Source: Harmothoe impar
Taxonomy: Eukaryota > Annelida > Polychaeta > Phyllodocida > Polynoidae
DNA length: 64,000 nt
Assembly: GCA_947462335.1 (NCBI GenBank)
Contig: OX381717.1
Location: 49,209,523 to 49,273,522 of the forward strand
Direction: 5' to 3'
Below the pieces are notes generated by a model. It did no database searches. It had not been told where the DNA came from and was given only the letters and a program-made list of their open reading frames with translations. Each line of letters begins with the position of its first letter. The first letter of the stretch is position 1. Made by a program: the position numbers and the translations under genes. Below are positions 47,001 through 57,276 of this stretch, one piece after another.

Positions 47001-48251
47001 AGCGTCGGTAAGGCATCTTGAACGGCTGTGCATCACCCGTATTGATAGAATGCAACACTTTGTCGGTTCGGCCCAAAGGCTCCCCCTCCACCTGCCATGC
47101 ATCCTGATACTTCACTACCAGCCTCCTTAGGGAGTCGAGATCCCTCCGATCCGTCAAATCCGTTTCGGAGATCATTTTCTCGAGTCCCGCACTCAGAGCA
47201 GTCGGAGAAGGGTCACCCTTCATGCTCACCTGTCCAGCAGGCATCACTGCCTCACTGGTGAACACCTTCCCCAGTATTGTATCTTTCCTTAGATACTTCG
47301 GTTCCAACCCGGGGTTAGAAACCGGCACTACGGTCCAAGCACCATCACCCACGAGGGTGTCCATGCCTGTCAAACCGATACTACCCAACATGGCCACATC
47401 CGGCTCCACAACTGCTTCTTCCTCTCTCCTAAGCCCCTTGCTTCGGACCAGCACGTCACACGTCTGTCCGGGAGGAATCTTTACAGTTTGGACCACCGTT
47501 GCCACTGTCGACACTTGTCGGAGCACACATTGCTCTACCGCACGGTACGGGTGCTCTATCTGGAGTACCCCTGTACCAGGATTCAGGACCGCGTCATACA
47601 ACGCCGAAAAATCCAATCCCAGTATACCGTCGTCTGCAATATCCACAATGGTGGGAGAAGCCACATACTCCTTCCCCCCAATTCGGAGCGGTATGAACGC
47701 GCGCCCATACGTCTGCATACTTGACCCATCGGCCGAACAGGCGTTTACCCTCGTTTTGAAGTTATCACGACTATCCGGCATAAGAGCATAGAAGTTAGAG
47801 GAGATAAAGGAGTGGCTAGCTCCCGTATCTACTAAAAATTCGCCCGCTCTACCGGCCACAGTAACAGACACATACCACCGCCTCCCCCCCAGCGGAGACG
47901 GGTTTACAGTGAAGCGTTTAAAATCCTTCGGAGCGGCCAAATCAAGGCCATGTTTCTTCAAATGGTCGAAACATGGATGATCCGGGGAAAGCTGGGTACT
48001 CCCTACCCACACGGTGTCTGTGACAGCCGCAACTTCCTCGTTCCTATCCGTAATGGGCCTCCCTGCCTCATTGCCGGGCAACTGTTGGACTGGAATGTTA
48101 ACCAGGCCGGCATCCGAGCCCCTCAAGCTCGAAGCCACCCCTGATTCCCTTCCCGCCTTCGGAATTTCACTAGGCTCTACCTCTCTGGTATGTTGGCGTA
48201 CTTCATATACAGGGGTCGTCCGCTCGCCTTCTCGGACTACCCCCTCTAGTT
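44080..48251 (-). CDS. pol: Pol polyprotein: protease, reverse transcriptase, RNase H, integrase
   Basis: 1,352 residues from the GTG at 48138; the frame is open back to the gag stop, so it is most likely entered by -1 frameshifting and not started there. Aspartic protease FLVDTGASHSFIS (Asp104) with ILGLDF; RT with CIDYRRLN, LDLQSGYW and YLDD (524-527); RNase H with LDTDAS and TDHSALRW; integrase zinc-binding H/H then CPACC (~956-960), catalytic D988, D1048, E1084 with 35 residues between the last two; a GPHTVV module with SHVARLR near the end, then a Lys/Arg-rich tail. The domain order PR-RT-RH-IN is that of Ty3/gypsy. All catalytic residues are present. Confidence 0.95.
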
Positions 48252-48255
48252 TCCC
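48212..48255 (-). promoter_or_regulatory. Programmed -1 ribosomal frameshift signal between gag and pol
   Basis: On the minus strand the slippery heptamer G GGA AAC (48255-48249) is in the correct phase of gag and directly precedes its TAG stop (48248-48246). A 5-nt spacer follows, then a stem of 10 paired positions with one mismatch (GGGGTAGTCC, 48243-48234, with GGACGACCCC, 48221-48212) around a 12-nt loop. The pol frame is the -1 frame and is open across this point. Confidence 0.8.
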
Positions 48256-50819
48256 TCCTTACCGGGAACTTTCGGAGCCGGAGCCGTACACTCCGCAGCA
48301 AAGTGACCGATCTCCAGGCACCTATAGCACTTGGCGGTCCGCCGATTGATCTTCCTACGGTTAGGCTGTGTAGCCCCCTGAATGGAAGTCGTCATCTTCT
48401 CAAACAGCGCTGTGAAAAACGCTGCGTCCATTATCGGAGCTTTTGGATCCGATGATTCCTTCTTCGGAGGAGGGTTTCCACCCCCTTCCGGCTTCTTATT
48501 CTTCCACGGCGGTTTAGAGGAATTTCCATTCCTTTTAAACTGAGCTGCAGAAGCTATCGCCCCCTCTTCCTCACTGCCCGAACCATCAGACTGCTCCGGG
48601 GAACATTCTATAATGGCCGAGGCCCGGGTAGGCATCCGGTCCCCCAACAGTGACTTCTTGAGAGCATGTATGTCGATGGCCTTAAAAAGGTCATCTAATG
48701 ACGTATCTGCTCTCCACGTATCATACACTACTTGTTGTATTTCTGGATCTCTCAGTCCAGCGACGAACTGAGAGAACAATTCCTTAGAGAATAAGGCTTC
48801 ATGGATTCCTGAAGCTGGATGTACCTTCTTCAGGAGTCTCATCAGTGCAAGTCCGAAAACCCTCGGGGCCTCGTTCTTGCCTTGCACTCGCTTCTTAAAA
48901 GCGACCATCGGATCAATCCGAGCGGAGTCTCCGTATAGGATAGTTCCGATCTCTACCAGTTGTTTGAAAGTGCCGCGAGGTCCGCATTCATCTTTCCACT
49001 GCTCCACGGCCATTAGGCCATCTCCCATGCGCAATCCTTTACAGACGTACGGAATTGCATCTTGTTGATCCCACCCACTGAGGTTGATATCCTCAACGGT
49101 GGCTCCCAACCAATCTTCCCAAGAGTTTTTCTGCCAGTAGGGAAAAGGCTCGCTAGCAATACGTCTAGCAGCGTTGGCTGACCCCCTAATTTTAGAGGTT
49201 ATCGCCAGGCATTTAGAAATGGAAGCCGAGGCGTCCTTTTCTGTACCCACGTTGTGCAATCCGATCCCAGCAATTGCTGGGTTTGTATCGTACAACTCTT
49301 GCAATTCTGTACTCAGAATTGTTCTTCTCGGAGCCCTCCTAGGACTCTTTGCGCCAGGAGTCGCCCCCGGAGTAGCGCCCATGGTAGGCAAGCTATTCTG
49401 TCTCTCCAGGTAGGCCTGGTAGGTACCATACGACACCAAATCCTTAGTGGGGTCCACACCCTGACTGAACCACCAATTTTTCTCCTGATCAGTCATATAC
49501 TGACACTGCTGGGCCAGAGCAAGCAATCGCTGATGCGCCGCCTTCTCTTTTTCCAGTTCCTTGGCCTGTCTCTCAGCCTCCTCTTCCTGCTGAGCCTCCG
49601 CCAATTTAGCTTTCGCAGCTTCACCGGCCGCTCGGAGCCCTTCTTGCCGGGCTCTCAAAACCGCCGCCTCCTGCTCTGCTAATTCTTCAGCGAGGGCTGC
49701 ATTTTCCTTCATGCGTTTCTGCTGCTGCTCAAGAGCAGCCTGCTGTTTGCGATACACATCTCGCCTCTCCAATTCCAAGTTCTTCTGTTCATGGAACAGT
49801 ATGTTTGCTTGGCACTCTCGCCATTGCGACAAACTCGAGGGAGTTAAGTCGGTCTTGGCCGCCTTCTCTTGTTCGGCTGCTTTCTTCAAGCGTTCCGAAT
49901 CCAGTTGCTGCTCATCCAGTTTCAACTGAGATCGTGGACTCCGCACCAACTCCGATAACGACCTTCCCCTGCCCGCCGGGTTTACACCTGTCGGAGCTGA
50001 AAAGACCTGCTTCGGAATTGGACGGATACCACTGATACCCACCCTTGGTGAGTAATCACTCGCCCTACCTCTACCTCTTGCCCGGCCCACCTGCAGTGGT
50101 CGTCCTGGCGTTGAAGTAGACAAGGCACCTTCTACAGTCATCCCACGTCCCATAGGAAGATTCGGGGTGTCCGTAAAACTCATGTAATGAGGACCTTTCG
50201 GACTGTCACTATCAGCGGAAGCGTATGAGGTACTGCTGTCCTGCATACTCTCCCTAGTCTCTGACAAAAACTGCTGTAAAGCACTTCTTTTTGCCTTCAG
50301 AATGTCGCATTCTGACACTAGGCTTCGGCGAACCTCCCGTAAGTCTTCCGTGTCCCGAACAAGTTCTGATCGGGCCCCTTCTGCTTCATGGATGACGGCA
50401 TCTCGGGCCGCACAAATCTGGTTCAGCTCCGTGTTTGCCTGAGCAAATTCGGAACGGACTCCCTGTAGATCAGCCTGTTTCTGATCGAACTCCAAGCGGA
50501 CCCTGCTAAGGGATTGCACCAGCTTTTCGTTTTCCTCTAACAAAGTTGAAAGCCTTGCATCTTTCTCCTTGATTTTGGAAGCTCTATGTGTGACTGCACC
50601 CTCCAATGCAATCAGACTGTTTTTCCATTCATTCGACTGTTTCTGAATGGACAACAACTCCATTTGAGCCATTTGCACACGCTCCTGTACCCTGGCCTCT
50701 CTCATGTCGTCGAAACGACGCTCCTCCAAGATGGTAACCCTCCGTGGATTCGGAGCGGCTGATCTTGACCCACCAATGTTGAACATTGACAGGCTCATTT
50801 CGTCTAATGAGCGATTCAT
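48246..50819 (-). CDS. gag: Gag polyprotein
   Basis: 857 residues from the first in-frame ATG. Residues ~15-200 are coiled-coil-like, ~200-330 Ser/Arg/Pro-rich (GRARGRGRASDYS), ~330-440 a Gln/Glu/Ala coiled coil, and ~500-760 a helical region with the character of a retroelement capsid (WEDWLGATVEDINLSGW, VAGLRDPEIQQVVYD). A single CCHC knuckle CYRCLEIGHFAAEC sits at 831-844, followed by a short Pro/Lys tail. The capsid packages RNA and the knuckle binds it. The frame is open above the ATG as far as a TAG at 50975-50973 without another ATG. Confidence 0.9.
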   Translation of the reverse strand: MNRSLDEMSLSMFNIGGSRSAAPNPRRVTILEERRFDDMREARVQERVQMAQMELLSIQKQSNEWKNSLIALEGAVTHRASKIKEKDARLSTLLEENEKLVQSLSRVRLEFDQKQADLQGVRSEFAQANTELNQICAARDAVIHEAEGARSELVRDTEDLREVRRSLVSECDILKAKRSALQQFLSETRESMQDSSTSYASADSDSPKGPHYMSFTDTPNLPMGRGMTVEGALSTSTPGRPLQVGRARGRGRASDYSPRVGISGIRPIPKQVFSAPTGVNPAGRGRSLSELVRSPRSQLKLDEQQLDSERLKKAAEQEKAAKTDLTPSSLSQWRECQANILFHEQKNLELERRDVYRKQQAALEQQQKRMKENAALAEELAEQEAAVLRARQEGLRAAGEAAKAKLAEAQQEEEAERQAKELEKEKAAHQRLLALAQQCQYMTDQEKNWWFSQGVDPTKDLVSYGTYQAYLERQNSLPTMGATPGATPGAKSPRRAPRRTILSTELQELYDTNPAIAGIGLHNVGTEKDASASISKCLAITSKIRGSANAARRIASEPFPYWQKNSWEDWLGATVEDINLSGWDQQDAIPYVCKGLRMGDGLMAVEQWKDECGPRGTFKQLVEIGTILYGDSARIDPMVAFKKRVQGKNEAPRVFGLALMRLLKKVHPASGIHEALFSKELFSQFVAGLRDPEIQQVVYDTWRADTSLDDLFKAIDIHALKKSLLGDRMPTRASAIIECSPEQSDGSGSEEEGAIASAAQFKRNGNSSKPPWKNKKPEGGGNPPPKKESSDPKAPIMDAAFFTALFEKMTTSIQGATQPNRRKINRRTAKCYRCLEIGHFAAECTAPAPKVPGKEGN

Positions 50820-51015
50820 TACTTCGGGACCTCTGAATCCCGTAAACGCGCTTGCTCCGGATGGAACATTCGCACTCCTGGGGGTATCTGCCTTATTGGC
50901 GGCATCTAACCCCTCCGGTGATAAGGCTGACGCCTCATCGGGAGACCTCGCTGCTCTGTCCAGAGCAGGAGGTCTGTGCTACTGCACAGGCTAACCTGCG
51001 TTTCACTCAGAACTG

Positions 51016-51027
51016 GTCACGGCACCA
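51016..51027 (-). promoter_or_regulatory. Primer binding site, tRNA-His type
   Basis: TGGTGCCGTGAC on the minus strand, one base from the 5' LTR end. It is complementary to the 3' end of animal tRNA-His (GTCACGGCACCA), by memory of that tRNA. Confidence 0.8.
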
Positions 51028-51028
51028 G

Positions 51029-51465
51029 TGTAATAAACGATACTTTGGTTCTCTATGATATTGGTAGAGTATCAATTAAAGAACAAAGTCGACACAGTTC
51101 GGATCAAGTGTTACAGGTTGCAAATCGGGTTTATTCAGAAAACCTAGACAAGCAGTATCTATGTGTGCGAACTCCCTATAGAGTTCGGAACGGGTCAGTG
51201 GGCTAATCAGCCGTAATGATCACGGGGTCTCCTCACCAGCGTGGCTCAGAGTAACCGACGAGTACCGTCAGATGCTGGGTATATATAGGCAGCCAGCCTG
51301 CGCGCGCACACGCAGACCGGAAGCCTGTAGCGACCTCTGTCCATACCCCAAGCCCGGGGTAGGTGTCGCCACCTACCGTCGGACTGAAGGGTTCGAACTG
51401 AGCTCGCAACACAGCATCCAACAGCACTCGTCATATAACAAACCCGTATAACCCTAGCCCCTACA
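51029..51465 (-). repeat. 5' LTR
   Basis: 437 bp, same features as the other LTR (TATATATA at 51287-51280, AATAAA at 51135-51130). Followed outside by AGAG, matching the other flank. Confidence 0.95.
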
Positions 51466-52071
51466 AGAGCATAATGTTTGAAACTAATACAACAAGAAGT
51501 TTATTCAAGATGGATCATGTATCTTATGTTTGCTGAACAAGGCCATATAATATCATATTGAGGTTCACAGTAATGAGTTGCACTGGCATCATTCTTTAAA
51601 ATATTGGCACTGGCCAAAATGTGCCCAGTGCCCTATGAGTGAATAATGATAATATAAGTGTGATTCATTGAGTAGGCCTCTGCATTCATTCCATGTAATT
51701 TATTGTCTAAAAAGACCATCTTACAGCTGCGAAGTGTGCATGTATCGCTTCTCCTGTAATTAACTAGAGACATAAATGTATTAGACATTAAGGAATTACA
51801 TACTCTTACTGCCATGTACTCAAATAGTGGCTGGTCTTTTCTATAGTAATTATGGGCCCATGTCTTGGTGTTCTCATTACTAGAGCTCATGGACCCTGGG
51901 GTTAAGTTGTTGGGACTATTTCAGGATCTTAAATATAGTCCTGACAGTCTACTTTAAAACACCTACAATAACAAACCCTATTTGAATATCTATACATATA
52001 TTTAGCAAATGTGTGAGACAATTGACCATCGAAAGAAAAGTCACTGTACACATTCTGATGTTAATACTCAC
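51466..52071. other. Remainder of intron 1 of fibrinogen copy B
   Basis: Between the LTR element and the exon 1 remnant. No coding content recognised. Confidence 0.4.
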
Positions 52072-52120
52072 AGATATAGCTGTCTCTTTCCTATCCACAT
52101 GACCATCAATCCTGTTCAGC
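52072..52120 (-). pseudogene. Remnant of exon 1 of fibrinogen copy B
   Basis: The minus strand gives a piece like the end of copy A exon 1 (LNRID... core) with an intact GTGAGT donor. Homology stops at 52120 and then jumps to sequence matching the promoter-distal flank of A (about 34340). The signal peptide and promoter are therefore deleted, which makes copy B a pseudogene. Confidence 0.75.
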
Positions 52121-52159
52121 TTGGTATGTACTGGACATACTCGTGTTTTATAGCTTTTG

Positions 52160-53071
52160 ATCTTAAGGTGGATCGCTACCTCTTGAATATGGACACACTG
52201 CGCAGGTATCTGCGCATATACCTTAAATGTATCAGAATTAGCTAATATTACATAATCTGATACATATATATGCTGACTAAGCCATGTTAAAAAATTGGGA
52301 GATTTCGAGCAAAATTGAACATTTTTTTGGACTTTGAATATTTTATATATTTGTAGCCAGTGATATTTGTTATTTTTATCAAAAATATTCAAACTATTTA
52401 CCAATAAATCATTATTTAGAATGATGTAGATCTCATCAAGTTACTTAGAATAACCAAGGATATAAATTGTAGCCATTTTCTACTCTGATTCTAGCCATTT
52501 TACACTTTATTTTTAGCTTTAAATGTAAGATTTAGACCGATTTTGCTATATTTTTTTAACTTCAAAGGCCAAAAAAACTAAAAATATGCTCGGGACCCCC
52601 TATCAAAATCACTTTCATATGTTAGCAAATGATCTGAACTAATTTCTGAAAGGGTTCTGTTAATTCTGTTAATTTTGAATACTATTTTTAGCCAATAAAG
52701 CTACAAAATAATTGCAATTTATTCCTATTCCTTCCCAAAACATCATATTTTCACCCAGAATGCCATGGCATACAACTGTTAAATCTATTTTGCAGCAAAG
52801 TGGAACATATAGGTGTTTCACATGTGAAGTTTTTCATTTCTGTGCATAATGGTTGATGAATAAAAAAATAATTGAAGTTTGCACACCTTTTTCTCATTTT
52901 TAGAGAAAAAAATAAGATACTTTAATTTTTCAAAATACTGTATCTAAAAAAGTAGGTCGGGACCCCCTATCTTTCTTTTCATTTTCGATTCTATATGATT
53001 CAGCCTGTCTGTAGAAAAAAATTAGAAACATTCTGTTAACTTTGATCAAAGGGTAGCGACCCACCTTAATG
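52160..53071. mobile_element. TTAA-flanked non-autonomous DNA transposon, about 905 bp
   Basis: Left end TTAAGGTGGATCGCTACC (52164 on) and right end GGTAGCGACCCACCTTAA are inverse to each other, with TTAA at both edges. The matching region upstream of copy A (TTTTATAGCATTTTGATGGAATATCC near 34352) is the empty site. The inside is AT-rich with a twice-repeated CGGGACCCCCTATC (52593 and 52963). The 151-residue frame across it has no recognisable domain. TTAA target sites are typical of piggyBac-type mobility. Confidence 0.75.
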
Positions 53072-53079
53072 GAAAATCC

Positions 53080-54185
53080 AGTAATCATAGATGGTGTTCT
53101 TGCTTAATCTCTGTGCAGGGCTTTTATGTCTTGGCCAATTCTGTCAAAGTCCAGAATGCCAATGAAAATATAAATCACTTCCCACACTCATACAGTCCAA
53201 AAACTGCCTCCATACATACACCAAGTGCTGCTGGGCACTTCCTTCCAGGCAGGATTATCACTGCTATGCTAGCCATGCAAATAATCAATCTGGCAACTCA
53301 TGTGAGTGATATTAAATTCTAGAAGTCAAAGCAATGCAACCTGTAGTATTGAGGAGCTCCAAAACCCATGGGAAAATACACTCCTCAGTTACTGACATGG
53401 GTTTGAGATGCCAGTGCCTAGCATAAACCGGTGTGTGTGTGTGTGGGTGTGTGGGTGTGTGTGTGGGTGGGTGTTTCTGCCCATAATTGGGGACTCGAAA
53501 AATGACCTTGGAACTGGGGACTTGAGACTTAACTGGGAGTCCCCACTTAATTGAGACCTGTTTTGGGCAGGAAAAAGCTTTGTGATACCTACAAATCGGT
53601 TTCCGCAAAAGTCCCCCATTGCAATGAAAAAATCCACCACTCTTCATACTCACACACTGCCATATACTGAAGGCTGCTGAGTACCCGGTTCCAGGGGGAA
53701 TTCCCTACAGAAAAGTGGGGACTTGGGTCCCCATTTAATTGAGTCCTCACACACAGAAGGCTGCTGAGTACCCAGTTCCAGGTGGAATTCCTGATGCTAT
53801 GCCAGACATACAAATAATCAATATGGCCGCTCATGTAAGTGATATTACATTTTTAGAAGTCAAGACAATGCAATCAGTAGCATTGCAGAGGTCCTTACCC
53901 TGTCGCAAAGCATGGTCCCCAGTTAACAGCACAGATCCTGAGTACCCAGTTCCTGGCATAGACACATAATAGTGTGTGTGTGAATGTGGGTGTAAGCAGC
54001 CAAGCAGAAATGATAATCCATTAGGCATTAAGTACCAACGTTAGCCACGAGGGGCCTAGAATGGCAAAAATAATTATGAGAACTTGCTGTAGGATACTTA
54101 TTATATTGAATAGCATAATTTTATATTATAAAAACATTCAATCTTTGGTGCAAACTAATTGATGCACTTCAGATTGGTGGATACA
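53080..54185. repeat. Duplicated spacer upstream of copy B, with tandem duplication and GT repeat
   Basis: 53080-53215 matches 34363-34520. Units around 53221-53395 and 53748-53900 are copies of each other (ATGCAAATAATCAAT / ATACAAATAATCAAT, then TGAGTGATATTAAAT-type). A (GT)n/GTGGGT microsatellite lies at 53430-53475. From 54040 the sequence matches 35500 on. No gene. Confidence 0.65.
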
Positions 54186-55343
54186 CCCTAGTAGCAAACA
54201 CACTGTGGCCCCGGACGGGGCCAGACTGTGTTGGCAAATCTGGCCTAGAGTGGGCTAACCGACGGGCTCCCGTGGGTTTAGGGCACTGGACTTTGGTCTG
54301 GATCGAGTTTTGGACGGGAAGCCCACTTTGGGCTCAGATCAGTTTTTGGTCGGGCTGCCCACTTTGGGCTCAGATCGGTTTTTGGACGGGCTGAAAGCGG
54401 GTTCAGATCGGTTTTTGGATGGGTTGAAAGAGGGCTCAGATCGGTTGTTGGACGGGTTGAAAGCGGGCTCAGATCAGTTTTTGGACAGCTAATTTGATAA
54501 TTATGGGTTTTTAGAATCTATTCAATCATTCCACAATGATTTCTCGTATTTGTTGAACGAGATATCCTAGGTCCTGCTAATCAACCCAAGGCATAATCAT
54601 ACTCTTCCTACCCAATAATGGAAGTATCAAGTAGGCCTATTATCATCAGGTTTGAGCCACATGCAGCATAGACAAGTGTCTAGGGTGTACATTAGCTTTC
54701 AAATCCATAGTTCATAGCCTACCCACATGGAGCATATGAGACTGTGTTAAGCAAATTGTAATACCATATAAACGGTGTCTACACTGGACAGCTGCTTGGA
54801 GAACCTTCTTTTCTTCATTCAAATATATATAGTCTACCTTATTTCCAAACTGTGAGAGCATCTGTTTATTGTTTCCTATTCTACATCACTTTAACATTTT
54901 ATTGTATTATTGTATGATGTCAATTTCATCTGGCTTTGTTGGAAAACTCTATATATTGTATAGTAGTGACATCTTGTGTCAATCATCAGAACTACTAGAC
55001 CAGTTGCCCTGTCCAAACTCAACCTCAGCCCTCATCGGCCCGGAGTGGGCTAACCGATGGGCGCCCGTTGGTTTAGGGCACTGGGCTTTGGTGTGGCCCC
55101 AAGTGGGCTGTCCGAATTGGGCTCAGAGCGGGTTTTGGACAGGCTTCCTGTCATCTGCCCCACATGAACCCAAAGCGGGCAGCCCGCTTTGAAACTGATA
55201 TGAGCCCAAAATGGGCAGCCCGATCGGGGCCACACTTCAGTCTAGCCATCTGCCCAACATGAAACCCAGCTCAGTTTTGCCCGACTTCAAACAGCCAATC
55301 CGAGCTAAAACCAAATTGGCCCCGTGTGGGCTTGCTACTAGGG
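54186..55343. mobile_element. 1,158-bp non-autonomous DNA transposon with CCCTAGTAGCAA ends
   Basis: The first 12 bp, CCCTAGTAGCAA, and the last 12, TTGCTACTAGGG, are exact inverted repeats. The paralogous spacer near 35625 (GGATACAATAAGC) shows the empty site; with CA on both sides, a 2-bp target duplication is likely. The interior has about six units of 30-36 bp built on CAGATCGGTTTTTGGACGGG (54320-54485), and a GC-rich part near the right end. A partial relative lies at 21335. No transposase is encoded. Confidence 0.85.
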
Positions 55344-55679
55344 CAATAAGTGATTGCACCTAGGCTACAGGCAGGGGCAACTGGCTGATCACCAATATCA
55401 AAAGGATATTAATTAAGGCCTTTTGCAGTTGACTCGACCCATATTTGTGTTGCGTTTGTTATTAACTTCCTTTAGAGTAAAGGGCCTCCTTAGAAATACC
55501 GGCGCACATTATATTAGTAAGTGGGAAGAGGGAGACCTTTCTTTATGTGAGATACGGTTATAACTGCATTTGTCTATCTAAAATAGGCATCCTATCATAT
55601 GCTATAAATGCTACAAATAAATGAATAATGAAATATATCTGGATGTAGCCATATAAATAATATGACAAAAGAACATCAT

Positions 55680-56523
55680 GCTTGCCATGGAAAACACATT
55701 TATTTTCTAATTAATCCATCAAATAACCACAATACACAATATACATCAGGGTTGTGATGTTTCAGGGTTTCTTTCTCATCATCATTCTCGTCGCTTTCAT
55801 GGATCCATAATCACCCTTCCAATAGTACCAAGTAATACCTTTATCATTATGACTACCATACTTCCCATTCATATTAGCATATTCACCACCAACATACCAC
55901 CACCCTCCCGAACTTAGTTGCTTAGCACAGGCATATGCATAGTGATCATCATTGTCCTGATCAAAAGTACTGAACATGGCTCCATTGTGCTATTCCATTG
56001 AGTCTCCTGGAAATAAACAAACCAAAACACTCTCTTTAGTTCAAATAAAGAAACCTCTCCATGTTTGGGACCACCCTTGATTTAGACACCCCCTTCCCCA
56101 TTAAAACCACTGTACAAATTACTTATATTGACTACTCACTATCTTATGAGATGGGAGTAAGATCATATCCAAGCACACTGAAAACGTTTCATAATGTTAA
56201 ATTGATAAAATTAACATATTTTTCATCAAGGGAAAGTATTGTGAAGCAAACATACCGGGAGGTGTACCTCCAGTGTACCCAGATACCGTAATCTTGTACT
56301 TCTGGGCCTCATCTTCCACCCAGAAAGAGTTATAGTCAGCATACATAACCTCATCCTCTTCACTGGTAAGTTCCATCTTGAGTTTATAGTTATGGTTATT
56401 TGTAAGCTGGTGAATGTTCTCATTCCCAAGCCAAAACTCTCCCTCCAGACTACCAAACCCGGTTTTGTAGGTGGTCCAATTCTGCCAGAAGTCAACATTG
56501 CCATTGTAACGGGTTTGGAAAAC
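55680..56523 (-). pseudogene. Fibrinogen-like gene copy C (pseudogene), last two exons
   Basis: The last exon (start about 55999-56009 at the GGAGACTCAATGG border) keeps the full C-terminus (CSSGGWWY-type region, MKATRMMMRKKP), but the sixth codon after the splice, TAT in copy B, is TAG here and stops the frame. Exon 2 at 56256-56523 is open (VFQTRYNGNVDFWQNW to SGYTGGTPPG) with good AG/GT borders. Homology to copy B ends at 57276; fibrinogen exon 1 and all upstream exons are missing in the window. The 3' UTR begins near 55760. Confidence 0.82.
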
Positions 56524-56610
56524 CTGAATTTAAGACAGTTACTTTGATCAGAGAGTGGTCATTATTAAACAATGGAGGGGGGAAATCTTTTTGAAATCTT
56601 TACTAAGCTT

Positions 56611-56983
56611 AGGCCACCTGTTTTTGATAACTTGAATTACGGGCTTTTGGCTCCAAATCTTTGGAAGGGCAGAGGCAAAAAAAGAAAAGAATGCTGCCCT
56701 ATGGGGAGTGCCAGATCACAAAATTTCCTTGAAAAAAAGATGAAAAAAAAAGGCATGGAAAATCTCGTTTTTGGGCAATCTAATGAAGATATGTTAAGAA
56801 ATATCCCCAATCTGAAAGGCCACATTCTACCTTTTTCTGGTCAGCATGTACTTTTTTTTGGGGGGGGGGGGGGTAAAATTCTCCAAAAATCTCGGAGGGG
56901 AAAGGTAAAAAAAAAAAAATCTTTTTTTAGCAAAATGCCAAAAATCTTGGCGGCGGATCCGTAATCCAAGTTATTAATATAAA
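56611..56983. mobile_element. About 370-bp MITE inserted in an intron of copy C
   Basis: Ends AGGCC...GATAACTTGAATTACGG and the inverse CCGTAATCCAAGTTATT...GGCCT. Copy B (CTAAGCTTGTCTACAG near 37720) is the empty site. The inside is rich in A-, T- and G-runs, which produce the 130-residue Lys-rich frame. Confidence 0.7.
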
Positions 56984-57084
56984 ACGGCCTTATCTACAGA
57001 AACATACTCTTTTAATGAAGGGGATGAAATAGTTTTCCTTCCTCCCCTTAGAAAGGTGGAGGTAATATGTTTGCTGGCAGGAGT

Positions 57085-57139
57085 TGGTCAAAAGTGGGGG
57101 GGACATGTCCCCCCCATCCCCCCGGTTGCCACGCCCCTG
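57085..57139. mobile_element. Fragment of the CAGGGGCGTGGCAA MITE
   Basis: Ends TTGCCACGCCCCTG with TTAA just outside and matches the right part of 13727-13891. Copy B lacks it between GGAGATATGTT and TCCTCCCATCC. Confidence 0.7.
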
Positions 57140-57276
57140 TTAAATTAATTCCTCCCATCCTCCAAGCCAATACCCAACTCTATACCACCGACTGCCAAGA
57201 AATGACAATGCACTCCCTTATTTGTGGCGATTAGAGAGATTGACCCATTTCCATCTAGGCACAGAATGAAGAAATA

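Larger units (their letters stand above)
38775..51465 (-). mobile_element. Complete Ty3/gypsy-like LTR retrotransposon with an extra 3' gene
   Basis: 12,691 bp. LTRs at 38775-39211 and 51029-51465 differ at 2 of 437 positions (offsets 298 and 367), with TG...CA ends and AGAG on both outer flanks. If the LTR is taken to end at TAC instead, the target duplication is 5 bp, AAGAG. Order on the minus strand: 5' LTR, tRNA-His-type primer site, gag, -1 frameshift signal, pol (protease, RT, RNase H, integrase), a promoter-like gap, a third coding region, polypurine tract, 3' LTR. It lies in intron 1 of fibrinogen copy B in the same orientation. Low LTR divergence and open gag and pol argue for recent insertion; one frame break lies in the third region. 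Confidence 0.95.

Noticed and set aside
48136..48138. GTG as an independent start of pol
   Set aside because: The frame is open upstream into gag and a -1 frameshift signal is present; GTG starts are not expected in animals.
44189..48349. Plus-strand ORFs up to 189 codons over pol
   Set aside because: Antisense shadows of pol, whose motifs are complete on the minus strand.
51949..52404. 151-codon minus-strand ORF
   Set aside because: It crosses an exon remnant and the end of a TTAA-flanked element, so it is not a gene.
56572..56964. 130-codon Lys-rich plus-strand ORF
   Set aside because: Lies within a MITE with A- and G-runs that is absent from the paralogous site.
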